NCBI GenBank assembly: GCA_043816955.1
Contig: JBDRHL010000055.1
Location: 1 to 59,638 of the forward strand
Direction of reading: 5' to 3'
Source of the DNA: JBDRHL01 sp043816955
Lineage (GTDB): Bacteria > Planctomycetota > Phycisphaerae > Sedimentisphaerales > CAYZTY01
Length of the DNA: 59,638 bases
Every line of letters begins with the position of its first letter. The stretch's first letter is position 1. The notes beneath the pieces were generated by a model that was not told the origin of the DNA, made no database searches, and was given only the letters and a program-made list of their open reading frames with translations. Below are positions 7,354 through 15,715 of this stretch, piece after piece. The position numbers and the translations under genes were made by a program.

Positions 7354-9200
7354 TGCTGCAAATCGAAGATATCAATGAAGCTGCTGACAGGCTGACCAGC
7401 CGGCTGCTCAGTATGCGCGATTCGCAGGGATATTGGCGAGGCTGCCTCGCCTCCAGCGCATTAGCTACAGCTGTCTCAGCCGCAGCACTGACATTTGCCG
7501 ACCGGGAGAAACACCAGCATGTAATTGCCAAAGCCTTGAACTGGCTCAAAGAAAACACAAACGCCGACGGAAGCTGGGGCGATACAACCGACAGCCCGGG
7601 AAACATCAGCACTACAACACTTTGCTGCTCAGCTTTTTTCGCTGCATCCGATCCGGATCGGTACTTACAAACAGTTATGCGCGCAAAATACTGGCTTGAA
7701 AACAAAATCGGTTCGCTTGAACCGACAGCCATCGCCGAAGCGATCAATCGACAGTATGGAAAAGACCGGACCTTCTCAGCCCCGATCCTGACCATGACGG
7801 CACTGACCGGCATGCTCGGAAAACCAGAGGAGGCATGGAAACTCATAAAGCCCCTCCCTTTTGAGCTGGCTGTATTTCCACAGCGAACCTTCAGGTTCCT
7901 CCGCCTGTCCGTCGTAAGTTATGCATTGCCCGCCCTGATAGCGATCGGCTGTGTGAACTTCTATTTCCGTAAACCGACAAATCCCTTTGTAAGACTTCTG
8001 CGGCATCTGGCTGTGCCGTTGGTATTTTCACGCCTTCAGAAAATACAACCTGCAAACGGTGGATTTCTCGAAGCAGTGCCGCTCACAGCGTTTGTTCTTC
8101 TCTGTCTGGCCTCGACAGGAAAGAAACAATCTCCTATTGCCCGAAAGGCGCAGATTTTTCTGCTCAACTCTGTCAGACCCGACGGCAGTTGGCCGATCGA
8201 CACGAACCTGTCAACCTGGGTTACCAATCTGTCAATAAACGCTCTTGCACATGACAAATATTTCGATACCATACTTCCAAAACAGCAAAGATACCCCCTC
8301 GTTCGCTGGCTTCTCGACCAGCAGTTCAAAAAACGACATCCCTACACATACGCCCAGCCCGGCGGATGGTCGTGGACCGATGCTCCGGGCCGAGTCCCCG
8401 ATGCGGATGATACCGCAGGCGCCCTGATCGCACTGAAGAATCTTGGAATTATCGACGAAACGATTACCGAAACTGCCGGCAGCGGAATAAAATGGCTTGT
8501 CAATCTGCAAAATGCCGATGGCGGTATCCCGACATTCTGCAGGGGACTAAGTGCAATGCCGTTCGACAAAAGTGCAGCGGACCTTACCGCCCACATGATC
8601 ACTGCCTTGGGAGTATGGCAGGAATTTTTTACCGGCTCCTTTGCAGAAAAAATTCACCACGCCATCATACACGCGATTGAATACCTCGGCAAAACGCAGC
8701 ACCCCGACGGCTCATGGATTCCGCTGTGGTTCGGCAACCAGTACACAACTGGCCGGCTCAATCCCCTTTACGCAACTGCAAGGGTAGTTATTGCGCTAAC
8801 CTCTCTGCCCCGCTCTTATGCCCCCCTTGATGCTGCTATGCTTTCAAAAGCTGTCTCATGGCTTCTCGGCTCTCAGAATGATGACTATGGCTGGTCCGGT
8901 GAGAAAGGCGCACCTTCATCAATTGAAGAAACCGCTCTTGCCGTAGACGCCCTCGCTTCTGCTGCAATTTATTCAAAAGGTCCTGATTCCCCCGCCATGC
9001 TCAACCTGCCGCTCGAAAAAATTTATCAAGCACTTGATACCGCCGCAAATATGCTCATTCAGAAAACAAAAGATCCCTCTGCAATCTCCCCTTCGCCGAT
9101 CGGCCTGTATTTTGCTAAACTGTGGTACCACGAAAAACTCTACCCCATCATCTTCACAACCCAGGCCATGCTGAAACTCAAACGCCTTGCAGCTGCCTGA
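7350..9200 (+). CDS. Class II terpene cyclase of the squalene-hopene cyclase family
   Basis: 616 residues, close to the ~630 of squalene-hopene cyclases. The protonating motif is VPDADDTAGALIAL, with DADD at 351-354, equivalent to DVDD in hopene cyclases. QW-like repeats are present: TNADGSWGD, VRPDGSWPID, QNADGGIP, QHPDGSWIPLW and QNDDYGWSG. A central hydrophobic stretch (LSVVSYALPALIAIGCVNFYF within about residues 185-220) resembles the membrane-facing segment of monotopic cyclases. The start overlaps the previous stop by four bases. No squalene synthase or HpnCDE gene is present in this operon, whereas a prenyl diphosphate synthase is. The substrate may therefore be a prenyl diphosphate or another polyprene rather than squalene (inference). 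Confidence 0.85.
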   Translation: MMLQIEDINEAADRLTSRLLSMRDSQGYWRGCLASSALATAVSAAALTFADREKHQHVIAKALNWLKENTNADGSWGDTTDSPGNISTTTLCCSAFFAASDPDRYLQTVMRAKYWLENKIGSLEPTAIAEAINRQYGKDRTFSAPILTMTALTGMLGKPEEAWKLIKPLPFELAVFPQRTFRFLRLSVVSYALPALIAIGCVNFYFRKPTNPFVRLLRHLAVPLVFSRLQKIQPANGGFLEAVPLTAFVLLCLASTGKKQSPIARKAQIFLLNSVRPDGSWPIDTNLSTWVTNLSINALAHDKYFDTILPKQQRYPLVRWLLDQQFKKRHPYTYAQPGGWSWTDAPGRVPDADDTAGALIALKNLGIIDETITETAGSGIKWLVNLQNADGGIPTFCRGLSAMPFDKSAADLTAHMITALGVWQEFFTGSFAEKIHHAIIHAIEYLGKTQHPDGSWIPLWFGNQYTTGRLNPLYATARVVIALTSLPRSYAPLDAAMLSKAVSWLLGSQNDDYGWSGEKGAPSSIEETALAVDALASAAIYSKGPDSPAMLNLPLEKIYQALDTAANMLIQKTKDPSAISPSPIGLYFAKLWYHEKLYPIIFTTQAMLKLKRLAAA

Positions 9201-9217
9201 TTCGGCGGTGGGCTTTC

Positions 9218-9246
9218 TTGACAAAGCTTCTTCTTTATGCGATAAT
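9218..9246 (+). promoter_or_regulatory. Sigma-70-type promoter for the FHA gene
   Basis: TTGACA at 9218-9223, a 17-base spacer and GATAAT at 9241-9246. The start codon of the FHA gene is at 9294, giving a leader of about 40 bases. This separates the FHA gene from the terpenoid operon that ends at 9200. Confidence 0.7.
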
Positions 9247-9293
9247 ATATTTATATCAGGCAATATTGAAAAACCTGCGGGTGGGAGGATCTG

Positions 9294-10157
9294 ATGCGGC
9301 TGGTTGTCAGACAAGGTGATAAGCAGATCAATGACCTTCATTTTGTCAAAGGCCCGATCTACATCGGCAGGCACGTTGGCAGTCAGGTATTCCTTGCAGA
9401 CCGGGCGGTGTCAAGACAGCATGCCGTAATATATTCAAGCCAGGACGGCCAGTGGCTCGTGGAAGACCTGAACTCGGCAAACAAAACGTATCTGAATGAT
9501 GAAGCAATCCACAAGACTTCCATCAAAAGCGGTGATATGCTTCGAATAGGAGATTTTACTATTGAAGTCCAGTTCGAGACAACTCTCGCTGCGCTTGATG
9601 AGCCGATAGATCTTGCCGATACACTTCAGACGGGAGTGCACGAGCCTCAGACAATAATTCGCAAGGTAAGCGGAGACGATGCGCCAATGATCAGAATGCC
9701 TGCCGGAAGGGCCAGGGATTTCAGCAGAGCTGTTGCGAGCCTGAACGGAGCACAGGTGATCGAAAAGCTCCTGGCAGATTTGCTGGATGTTCTTCTAAAG
9801 CAGTTTACAGGTTTCAGGGCGTGGGGTGAACTTCGAATGGATGCCGAAGGTGCGATGACCTGTCAAGGGGGTAAAAAACGCAATAGCGAAACTGTTAATC
9901 TCGGCGACCTTATTCTGGAAGAGCGAATAAACTATGCACTGGACAATAAGGCAAATATTCTTGTGCCGCGAATTCCCGCAGAAAAAGGCCGTCAGAGAGT
10001 GCGTTCGGCAATCATCGCTCCTGTGGTTAGCGGACCCGATTGCCATGGAGTTCTATATGTAGACAATTCTGTGGAGCACGAGCACTACAGCCTGACGGAC
10101 CTGGACTACCTTATGTTTCTCGCGATACATACTGCAGCGATCTTAAAGCGATTGTAA
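9294..10157 (+). CDS. FHA domain plus GAF-like domain protein
   Basis: 287 residues. Residues 1-95 are a forkhead-associated phosphothreonine-binding domain, with IYIGRHVGSQV, VSRQHAVI and NSANKTYLND carrying the conserved Gly-Arg, Ser-Arg-x-His and Asn residues. Residues ~140-287 resemble a GAF sensor domain, ending SAIIAPVVSGPDCHGVLYVDN and a helix. No kinase or output domain follows, so it is probably an adaptor reading Ser/Thr phosphorylation. The start has GGGAGG five bases upstream and a promoter at 9218-9246. It converges on the PEBP gene. Confidence 0.85.
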   Translation: MRLVVRQGDKQINDLHFVKGPIYIGRHVGSQVFLADRAVSRQHAVIYSSQDGQWLVEDLNSANKTYLNDEAIHKTSIKSGDMLRIGDFTIEVQFETTLAALDEPIDLADTLQTGVHEPQTIIRKVSGDDAPMIRMPAGRARDFSRAVASLNGAQVIEKLLADLLDVLLKQFTGFRAWGELRMDAEGAMTCQGGKKRNSETVNLGDLILEERINYALDNKANILVPRIPAEKGRQRVRSAIIAPVVSGPDCHGVLYVDNSVEHEHYSLTDLDYLMFLAIHTAAILKRL

Positions 10158-10196
10158 AAGCAGCCATTACCGGATACAGGTATAACCTGTCCGACT

Positions 10197-10763
10197 CTAT
10201 CCTCTCTTGTACTTTCCCACGATCTGTCCTTCAGCAAGGATGTGTCCCTGCATGGCCTTGAGAAGGTCTTTCTTCGTCGAACTGGAGGGTATATCCAGTT
10301 TGATGTCAAGAGCATAGACCTTGAAATAGTACCTGTGCGTGCCGCTTGGCGGACAGGGGCCTCCATAGCCGTGACGCTGAAAGTCGGTAATGCCCTGCAC
10401 AGACCCGTCGGCAATCTTCTTGTCAGGCCGGACATTTTCGGGTAGTTCAGCGGTTGCTGCGGGTATGTTCCACATTACCCAGTGCACCCATGTCCCTGCC
10501 GGCGCATCCGGATCATCGCTGATCAGAGCGATGCTCTGCGCTGCCTGAGGAACCCCTTCCCACTTCAGCGGCGGCGAAATATTCAGGCCGTCACAGGTGT
10601 ATTTCGAAGGGATCATCGCGTTTGGCTCGAATGCGGACGAAGTAACTTCGATTTCCATTTTCTTTCCTCCAGGTTCTTCGGTTTTTCTCTGCGTTTTTTC
10701 TTTGCAGCCCAAAATAGCCGCTGCTGCAAATAACACGATTGTGATTTTTATGAGCAGTTTCAT
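10197..10763 (-). CDS. YbhB/YbcL-type PEBP lipoprotein
   Basis: 188 residues starting at 10763. The start overlaps the stop of the upstream permease in an ATGA arrangement, so translation is coupled. The N-terminus is a lipoprotein signal with the lipobox AILGC. The rest is a phosphatidylethanolamine-binding-protein fold of the bacterial Raf-kinase-inhibitor-like type: FEPNAMIPSKYTCDG, SPPLKWEGVP, DDPDAPAGTWVHWV and HGYGGPCPPSGTHRYYFKVYALD. The DPDAP and GPCPPSGTHRY motifs line the anion-binding pocket. Function in bacteria is poorly known; most family members are cytoplasmic or periplasmic, and membrane anchoring is the less usual form. Confidence 0.9.
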   Translation of the reverse strand: MKLLIKITIVLFAAAAILGCKEKTQRKTEEPGGKKMEIEVTSSAFEPNAMIPSKYTCDGLNISPPLKWEGVPQAAQSIALISDDPDAPAGTWVHWVMWNIPAATAELPENVRPDKKIADGSVQGITDFQRHGYGGPCPPSGTHRYYFKVYALDIKLDIPSSSTKKDLLKAMQGHILAEGQIVGKYKRG

Positions 10764-12067
10764 ATTCTCGCTCCAGCCTGCCAGTTGACAACAAAGAACA
10801 ATACACACAAAACGGTTATAATCCACATGGCCGGCTTTACCTCTCTGACCTGACCGGTAATTATTTTTATGATGGTAAAGGAAATAAAGCCGAATGCCAG
10901 GCCCGTACTGATGCTGTAGCTAAGGGCGATCATCAATATGATCATAAAGGCCGGAAAAGCCTGGCTGATATCTGCAAAGTCAATTTTTTTTACTTCCTTC
11001 ATCATAAACAGCCCGACCATGATAAGCGCAGGAGCAGTAGCATACTTTGGTACCATCGCCACAAGTGGTATAAATAGCATCGCGACCAGAAAAAGCAGCC
11101 CCGTTACGATTGAAGCTGTCCCTTTTCTCGCACCCTGCTCTATCCCCGCAGCGGATTCAATGTAAGAAGTGGTTGTCGAAGTGCCCATAAGTGCTCCGAA
11201 CATAGTTGCAAGGGCATCTATACTCAGGAGTTTGTCAAGTCCGGTAATTTTTCCTTCCTTATCAACCATCTCAGCCTGATGAGCGCAAGCCACCAGTGTT
11301 CCGATGCTGTCGAACATATCAATAAACATCAGCGTAAAAATGCTGGCAAAAAAAGAGTACTTCAAAGCGCCGACAATATCCATCTTAAATGCTACCGGCT
11401 CGACCTTGATGTTAAAAGAAAAAAACTGCTCCGGCACGGCAACCTCGCCGGTCAAATATGCAAGTATGGTTGAAACAGCAATTCCGGCAATAAGCGCACC
11501 TCTGATTTTGAGCATTTCCAGGACGAGCATTACCAGCATGCCTGCCAGACCGATGAGAACGGTTTGATTAAGCGGACCCGCAGAGACCAGCGTAGTGTCG
11601 CTCTTCACAACCAAGCCCAGATTAACCAGGCCGATAAAGGCGATGAACAGCCCTATGCCCACCGAGATCGCAGAGACAACTGATGGCGGAATCGCTTCGA
11701 CAAGCCTTTTTCTCAGTCCCAGCAAAGTCAGAATAAGGAAAAACAGCCCCGAAATGAAAACAATCCCCAGCGCCGTCTGCCACTCGATCTTCTGTCCTAT
11801 GACCAACGTGTAGGCAAAAAACGCGTTAAGACCCATACCAGGCGCCATGGCAATGGGGGCTTTGGCGAAAACCCCGACAACAATTGTCGATACCGCGCTT
11901 ACGATGCAGGTAACCGCAATAAGGGCGTTTTTATCCATCCCTGTCTCAGCAAGGATTGAAGGATTTACAAAAATAATATAAGCCATAGTCAAAAATGTAG
12001 TCACCCCGCCCAGGCACTCAACACGGAAAGTTGCACCGCTATTCGGGTCAGAATAGTTATTGCCCAT
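10760..12067 (-). CDS. NCS2-family purine permease (AzgA/PbuG-like)
   Basis: 435 residues with about a dozen hydrophobic segments. Diagnostic stretches are the N-terminal VECLGGVTTFLTMAYIIFVNP, KAPIAMAPGMGLNAFFAY and the internal LMFIDMFDSIGTL, all typical of the AzgA-like branch that carries hypoxanthine, guanine or adenine. Exact substrate cannot be read from sequence. It lies 27 bases after the sugar-isomerase-like gene and is coupled to the PEBP lipoprotein gene. I see no purine riboswitch in front of it. Confidence 0.9.
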   Translation of the reverse strand: MGNNYSDPNSGATFRVECLGGVTTFLTMAYIIFVNPSILAETGMDKNALIAVTCIVSAVSTIVVGVFAKAPIAMAPGMGLNAFFAYTLVIGQKIEWQTALGIVFISGLFFLILTLLGLRKRLVEAIPPSVVSAISVGIGLFIAFIGLVNLGLVVKSDTTLVSAGPLNQTVLIGLAGMLVMLVLEMLKIRGALIAGIAVSTILAYLTGEVAVPEQFFSFNIKVEPVAFKMDIVGALKYSFFASIFTLMFIDMFDSIGTLVACAHQAEMVDKEGKITGLDKLLSIDALATMFGALMGTSTTTSYIESAAGIEQGARKGTASIVTGLLFLVAMLFIPLVAMVPKYATAPALIMVGLFMMKEVKKIDFADISQAFPAFMIILMIALSYSISTGLAFGFISFTIIKIITGQVREVKPAMWIITVLCVLFFVVNWQAGARI

Positions 12068-12094
12068 TATTTAACCTCTTTGCTTCCGGAATGC

Positions 12095-12865
12095 TTAGCT
12101 GCAAAAATTTTCTGCAAGATAGTCGAAACTTTTTGCCAGAGAATCAAACGGATCTGCCGGACAGATATCCTGCTCGACAATAAACCATGAGCAATTACTC
12201 TTTACAGCCGCACTTATGATTTCCCTCCAGTTGAGATTCCCGTTTCCGATCTCGGCATGTGTTGGCTGCAAATCGGGCGTGATAATATAGTCTTTAAGAT
12301 GAATTGCCGGCAGTCGGTTTCGCATTTTTTCGCACCAGCTTGCGGGGTCTCCGCCGCCGTACTGCACCCAGTACGTGTCAATTTCTGCCTTGACGTAGCG
12401 ATGATCGGTCAATTCGTAGATCATCTGGAGAATTGTTTTTCCGTCAACTTGCTGGAACTCGATGTGGTGATTATGGTAGCAAAATGTGATACCTGCCTGT
12501 GTAAGCATTTGGCCGGCCTGTTCGAGTTTGCTGGCAAAATCCTTGACGTCTTCAAAGGTTTTCAAAGTCCTCCGGCCCGGCGAAGGACAGGCAGTCATCC
12601 TGCATCCCAGCTTTTGAAGACGCTCTATTATCCGCTCAGGCTCCTGGAGCAGCAACTGAGGATCTTCGTGCGTTGCGCAACAGTACAGCCCTTCATCCTG
12701 CAGGATTTTTGCCAGCTCGGCATAGTCGATTTTGCCGACTCCGCTAACCTGGACAGCTTGATATCCGATCTTACGAATTTTTTTCAGACTTGTCGTGATA
12801 TCCACGACTGTCTTGAGGTAATCACGTACCGTATAAAGTTGGGCGGCAATTTGTTCGACTTTCAT
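12095..12865 (-). CDS. Sugar phosphate isomerase/epimerase (xylose-isomerase-like TIM barrel)
   Basis: 256 residues of the AP endonuclease 2/xylose isomerase-like TIM-barrel family. Visible motifs are IAAQLYTVRDYLK, FCYHNHHIEFQ, VKAEIDTYWVQYGG, AIHLKDY and NGNLNWREI; the His, Glu and Asp residues in them are the usual divalent-metal ligands. SD sequence AGGAGC lies upstream of the ATG. Members isomerise or epimerise sugars or inositols; the substrate cannot be assigned here. It begins the short minus-strand operon with the permease and PEBP genes. Confidence 0.85.
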   Translation of the reverse strand: MKVEQIAAQLYTVRDYLKTVVDITTSLKKIRKIGYQAVQVSGVGKIDYAELAKILQDEGLYCCATHEDPQLLLQEPERIIERLQKLGCRMTACPSPGRRTLKTFEDVKDFASKLEQAGQMLTQAGITFCYHNHHIEFQQVDGKTILQMIYELTDHRYVKAEIDTYWVQYGGGDPASWCEKMRNRLPAIHLKDYIITPDLQPTHAEIGNGNLNWREIISAAVKSNCSWFIVEQDICPADPFDSLAKSFDYLAENFCS

Positions 12866-12963
12866 TCTTTGCTCCTCTGTTGCCGTAGTTGTTATTTTTT
12901 TCGATATTACTTGTTGTGCTCAAAGCAAAGCACCTGGTATCAAAAGACTTTTGTTTTAAGCAG

Positions 12964-13047
12964 TGCGAGCGAGAGGAGTCGAACCTCCACGTCCCTTGGG
13001 ACACAAGGACCTAAACCTTGCGCGTATGCCAGTTCCGCCACGCTCGC
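12964..13047 (-). tRNA. tRNA-Leu (anticodon UAG)
   Basis: An 84-nt class II tRNA. The acceptor arms GCGAGCG and CGCTCGC pair perfectly. The anticodon stem CAAGG/CCTTG encloses loop TTTAGGT with anticodon TAG. A long variable arm follows, then T arm GGAGG-TTCGACT-CCTCT. The discriminator base is A, as expected for leucine. CCA is not encoded. Confidence 0.95.
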
Positions 13048-13053
13048 GCAGCC

Positions 13054-13323
13054 TTAAAAAAGCTCCGGCTTTTCTTCTTTGTCAGCCTTTTCAGAATCCT
13101 GATTGTCTTTCTGTTGAATGGAAATCTTCTCGATTCTTTTTTCTGCCGATTGAAGTATTTTTCGGCAGTGTTTGATCAACGCCATACCGCGTTCATACTG
13201 CTCGATGCTTGTCTGCAGCGGAACTCGGCCTGATTCGATCCTGCTGACAATATCGGTAAGCTGCTTGATCGCCTCTTCAAAGGTTAATTTATCGGTATTT
13301 TCGTTATTTTCAGTTTTGGCCAT
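13054..13323 (-). CDS. xseB: Exodeoxyribonuclease VII small subunit
   Basis: 89 residues from the ATG at 13323 (MAKTENNEN). The core TFEEAIKQLTDIVSRIESGRVPLQTSIEQYERGMAL (shown in parts: FEEAIKQL, IVSRIESG, LxxSIxxYERGMAL) is the family signature. The subunit binds XseA and is needed for single-strand exonuclease activity. It overlaps the xseA 3' end by 14 bases. The C-terminal tail is acidic and lysine-rich. An in-frame upstream start at 13374 would lie inside xseA and lacks support. Confidence 0.92.
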   Translation of the reverse strand: MAKTENNENTDKLTFEEAIKQLTDIVSRIESGRVPLQTSIEQYERGMALIKHCRKILQSAEKRIEKISIQQKDNQDSEKADKEEKPELF

Positions 13324-14701
13324 TTTTATTGCCTTCTTCAGAGATATTTTGCAGTTTTTTAACCTGGCTTTCAACTAAATTTCTTTCAGCCAGCTCCGTA
13401 ACAATCAGATCACCGACATTCAGAGCCTTGATATCGGTCAGAACATCCCCTGTTCTTTTGTTTATCGTGATACTGTACCCTCTCTTCAGGACGGATCTGG
13501 GATTTAGTGCTACAAGCCTGTTTTCCTGCGCTGTCAGAAGGATTCTGGCGTCTTTTACGCTATATTGAACACCCAGCAACACAGCAGTATGCAGGTTATT
13601 AAGCTCGATTGCCTTCTTGGCGATCAGTCTGTGTGGTTCTATTGTTGTTAGTCCCGCAAAAATACCGCTTATTGTTTCACGAAGCCGTGCAAGCATCGTT
13701 TTTATCGAATCGCTGAGACGGACCTGCATCTCGTCGAGCCGTTGGGCAGCGATGAGCAGAGGGCCTTTAGGGTCACGAAACAGCATACTTGCGAGAATTA
13801 TCTCAAGCTGCTGGCTGATCAGTTCAAGCTTGGTCCGGACATTTTTTTTAAGGGATTCTTCAATTGACTCAAGCCTTCTGCCGACTTCATTGATATCGGG
13901 TACAGCAATAACACCCGCCTTTGTTGGTGTCGATGCGCGGGCGTCGGCAACCAGATCAGCAATGGTGGTATCCACTTCGTGACCGACGGCGCTTATGATC
14001 GGAATTCGGGAATTGAAAATCGCCCTTGCCAGAACTTCTTCATTAAATGCCCACAAATCCTCCAGTGAGCCGCCGCCCCTTCCGACAATCAGCAGGTCTA
14101 TCCCTAAACTTCTGTTTTTTTTATTGATGTTTCTTATCGCAGCAGCGATCTGTTCAGCCGCACCTTCGCCTTGCACAGGAACAGGACAAACAAACAGCTT
14201 CGTCGCAGGCCAGCGCTTCCAGATGCTTTCGGTGATGTCATGAATCGCTGCCCCTGATTCACTTGTGAGGATCGCTATTCTGGAGGGATATTCCGGCAGC
14301 GCTTTCTTATGCTCCTCGCTGAACAAACCCTCCTGCCGCAGTTTCCTCACCATCTGCTCGAAAGCAAGCTGCAGCGCCCCTACGCCAGCCGGCTGCATGG
14401 TATCGACATAGAACTGATATTTGCCCCCGGGCGTGTAAACGTCAATATGGCCCGTCGCAATGACTGCTGTACCGTTTTCGGGTGTGAATTTCAGCTTTCT
14501 GAAGCTTCTGTCCCACATCACCGCGGGAAGTTGAGCGTTTTCATCCTTGAGCACAAAATAACAGTGCCCGCTGTGGTGGCGCTTAAAATCGCTGATTTCC
14601 GCGGTAATCACAAGAGTAGAAGGCAGGCTTTCTTCAAGAACCAGCTTAATAAGCGCGTTAACCTGCGTTACTGTGTATATTTTAATGTCCTTCTTTGCCA
14701 T
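13310..14701 (-). CDS. xseA: Exodeoxyribonuclease VII large subunit
   Basis: 463 residues, normal for the family. The N-terminal OB-fold spans about 1-105 (YTVTQVNALIK, SDFKRHHSGHCYFVLKD, MWDRSFRKL). The catalytic domain follows with RIAILTSESGAAIHDI, GRGGGSLEDLWAFNEE and SAVGHEVDTTIADLVADARASTPT. Long helices and a C-terminal segment LKRGYSIT complete it. With XseB it degrades single-stranded DNA from both ends in repair. It begins the xseA-xseB pair and is followed by a tRNA. Confidence 0.97.
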   Translation of the reverse strand: MAKKDIKIYTVTQVNALIKLVLEESLPSTLVITAEISDFKRHHSGHCYFVLKDENAQLPAVMWDRSFRKLKFTPENGTAVIATGHIDVYTPGGKYQFYVDTMQPAGVGALQLAFEQMVRKLRQEGLFSEEHKKALPEYPSRIAILTSESGAAIHDITESIWKRWPATKLFVCPVPVQGEGAAEQIAAAIRNINKKNRSLGIDLLIVGRGGGSLEDLWAFNEEVLARAIFNSRIPIISAVGHEVDTTIADLVADARASTPTKAGVIAVPDINEVGRRLESIEESLKKNVRTKLELISQQLEIILASMLFRDPKGPLLIAAQRLDEMQVRLSDSIKTMLARLRETISGIFAGLTTIEPHRLIAKKAIELNNLHTAVLLGVQYSVKDARILLTAQENRLVALNPRSVLKRGYSITINKRTGDVLTDIKALNVGDLIVTELAERNLVESQVKKLQNISEEGNKNGQN

Positions 14702-14786
14702 GCCGCAGACGATTATACCCTATTGCCGGGCCTTCAGCAACGATCCTGGCCATAAATGCGACACTGCACGCGGGACGCCGGGCAGA

Positions 14787-15635
14787 CTAGAATCCGTTAT
14801 AAGGCTCTGCTTTGCCGTCATCCGAGTCATAGCTTGTTGTATCTTCATATTGTTCGGCTACACAGATACGCTCAATTTTTTCTGCCCTTTTTGTGAGTGT
14901 ATCGACTGTTGCCAGTATAGCTGAAATCCTCACATCCCCCGTTGCAATCTCGAATGGAACCGGCATCTGTGTTCTCATTGATTTGATTACGTTTTCACTT
15001 TTTCTGCCGAGAACCGAATCATGTCCGCCGGTCATGCCTATGTCGGTGATGTACGCCGTTCCTTTGGGCAGGATTCTCTCGTCGGCTGTTGTCACATGCG
15101 TGTGTGTGCCGAAGCAGACGCCGACCCTTCCGTCAAGGTAATATCCCATCGCAATTTTTTCACTGGTTGCCTCGCCGTGAAAATCGACCACCACGATGTC
15201 CGCTTCACGTGATACTTTTCCCAGCAGTTGGTCAATTGTGTTAAACGGACATTCTGCCGGCTTCATAAAAACCCTGCCTATCAGGCAGATCACTGCAACA
15301 ATCGGCCCTTTTTCAGTCTGGAAGATGGCAAAACCTTTACCCGCTGCAAAGGCTGAGAGATTGGCTGGACGAACGATATTGTCCTGTACTTCGAGAGTTG
15401 CGATGATGTCTTTTTTCCGGAAAACATGGTCGCCTGTAGTAATCAGGTCAATGCCGTACCTGAGCAGTTTTTCGTAAATCTGCGGCGTGATACCTGAACC
15501 GCCCGCCGCGTTTTCTGCGTTCGCGATAATGCAGTCGACGTTATACTGTTTCTTAATCGAAGGCAGCTTATCGGCAAGTATTTTTCTGCCGGGCCGACCT
15601 ACAATATCACCTATACACAGTATGTTCAGTTTCAT
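14787..15635 (-). CDS. ymdB: YmdB/TIGR00282-type metallophosphoesterase
   Basis: 282 residues, matching the family length. Metal-binding motifs are present: LCIGDIVGRPGR, ANAENAAGG, TTGDHVF, VVDFHGEATSEK and GTHTHVTTADERIL. The family includes Bacillus YmdB, a 2',3'-cyclic-nucleotide phosphodiesterase that affects RNA decay and biofilm formation. It is encoded directly after rny (80-base gap, same strand), the usual arrangement, which supports a shared role with RNase Y. Confidence 0.92.
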   Translation of the reverse strand: MKLNILCIGDIVGRPGRKILADKLPSIKKQYNVDCIIANAENAAGGSGITPQIYEKLLRYGIDLITTGDHVFRKKDIIATLEVQDNIVRPANLSAFAAGKGFAIFQTEKGPIVAVICLIGRVFMKPAECPFNTIDQLLGKVSREADIVVVDFHGEATSEKIAMGYYLDGRVGVCFGTHTHVTTADERILPKGTAYITDIGMTGGHDSVLGRKSENVIKSMRTQMPVPFEIATGDVRISAILATVDTLTKRAEKIERICVAEQYEDTTSYDSDDGKAEPYNGF

Positions 15636-15715
15636 GGGAATATCCCTGCTCGTTATCCGCTGTACAAACGTTCCGCATCAGCGAGGAATTTATGCTCTGT
15701 TGCCCATGCGATAGA

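Noticed and set aside
7350..9200. Calling the cyclase squalene-hopene cyclase outright (shc/hpnF)
   Set aside because: No squalene-synthesis gene accompanies it and the operon partners differ, so the substrate is left open.
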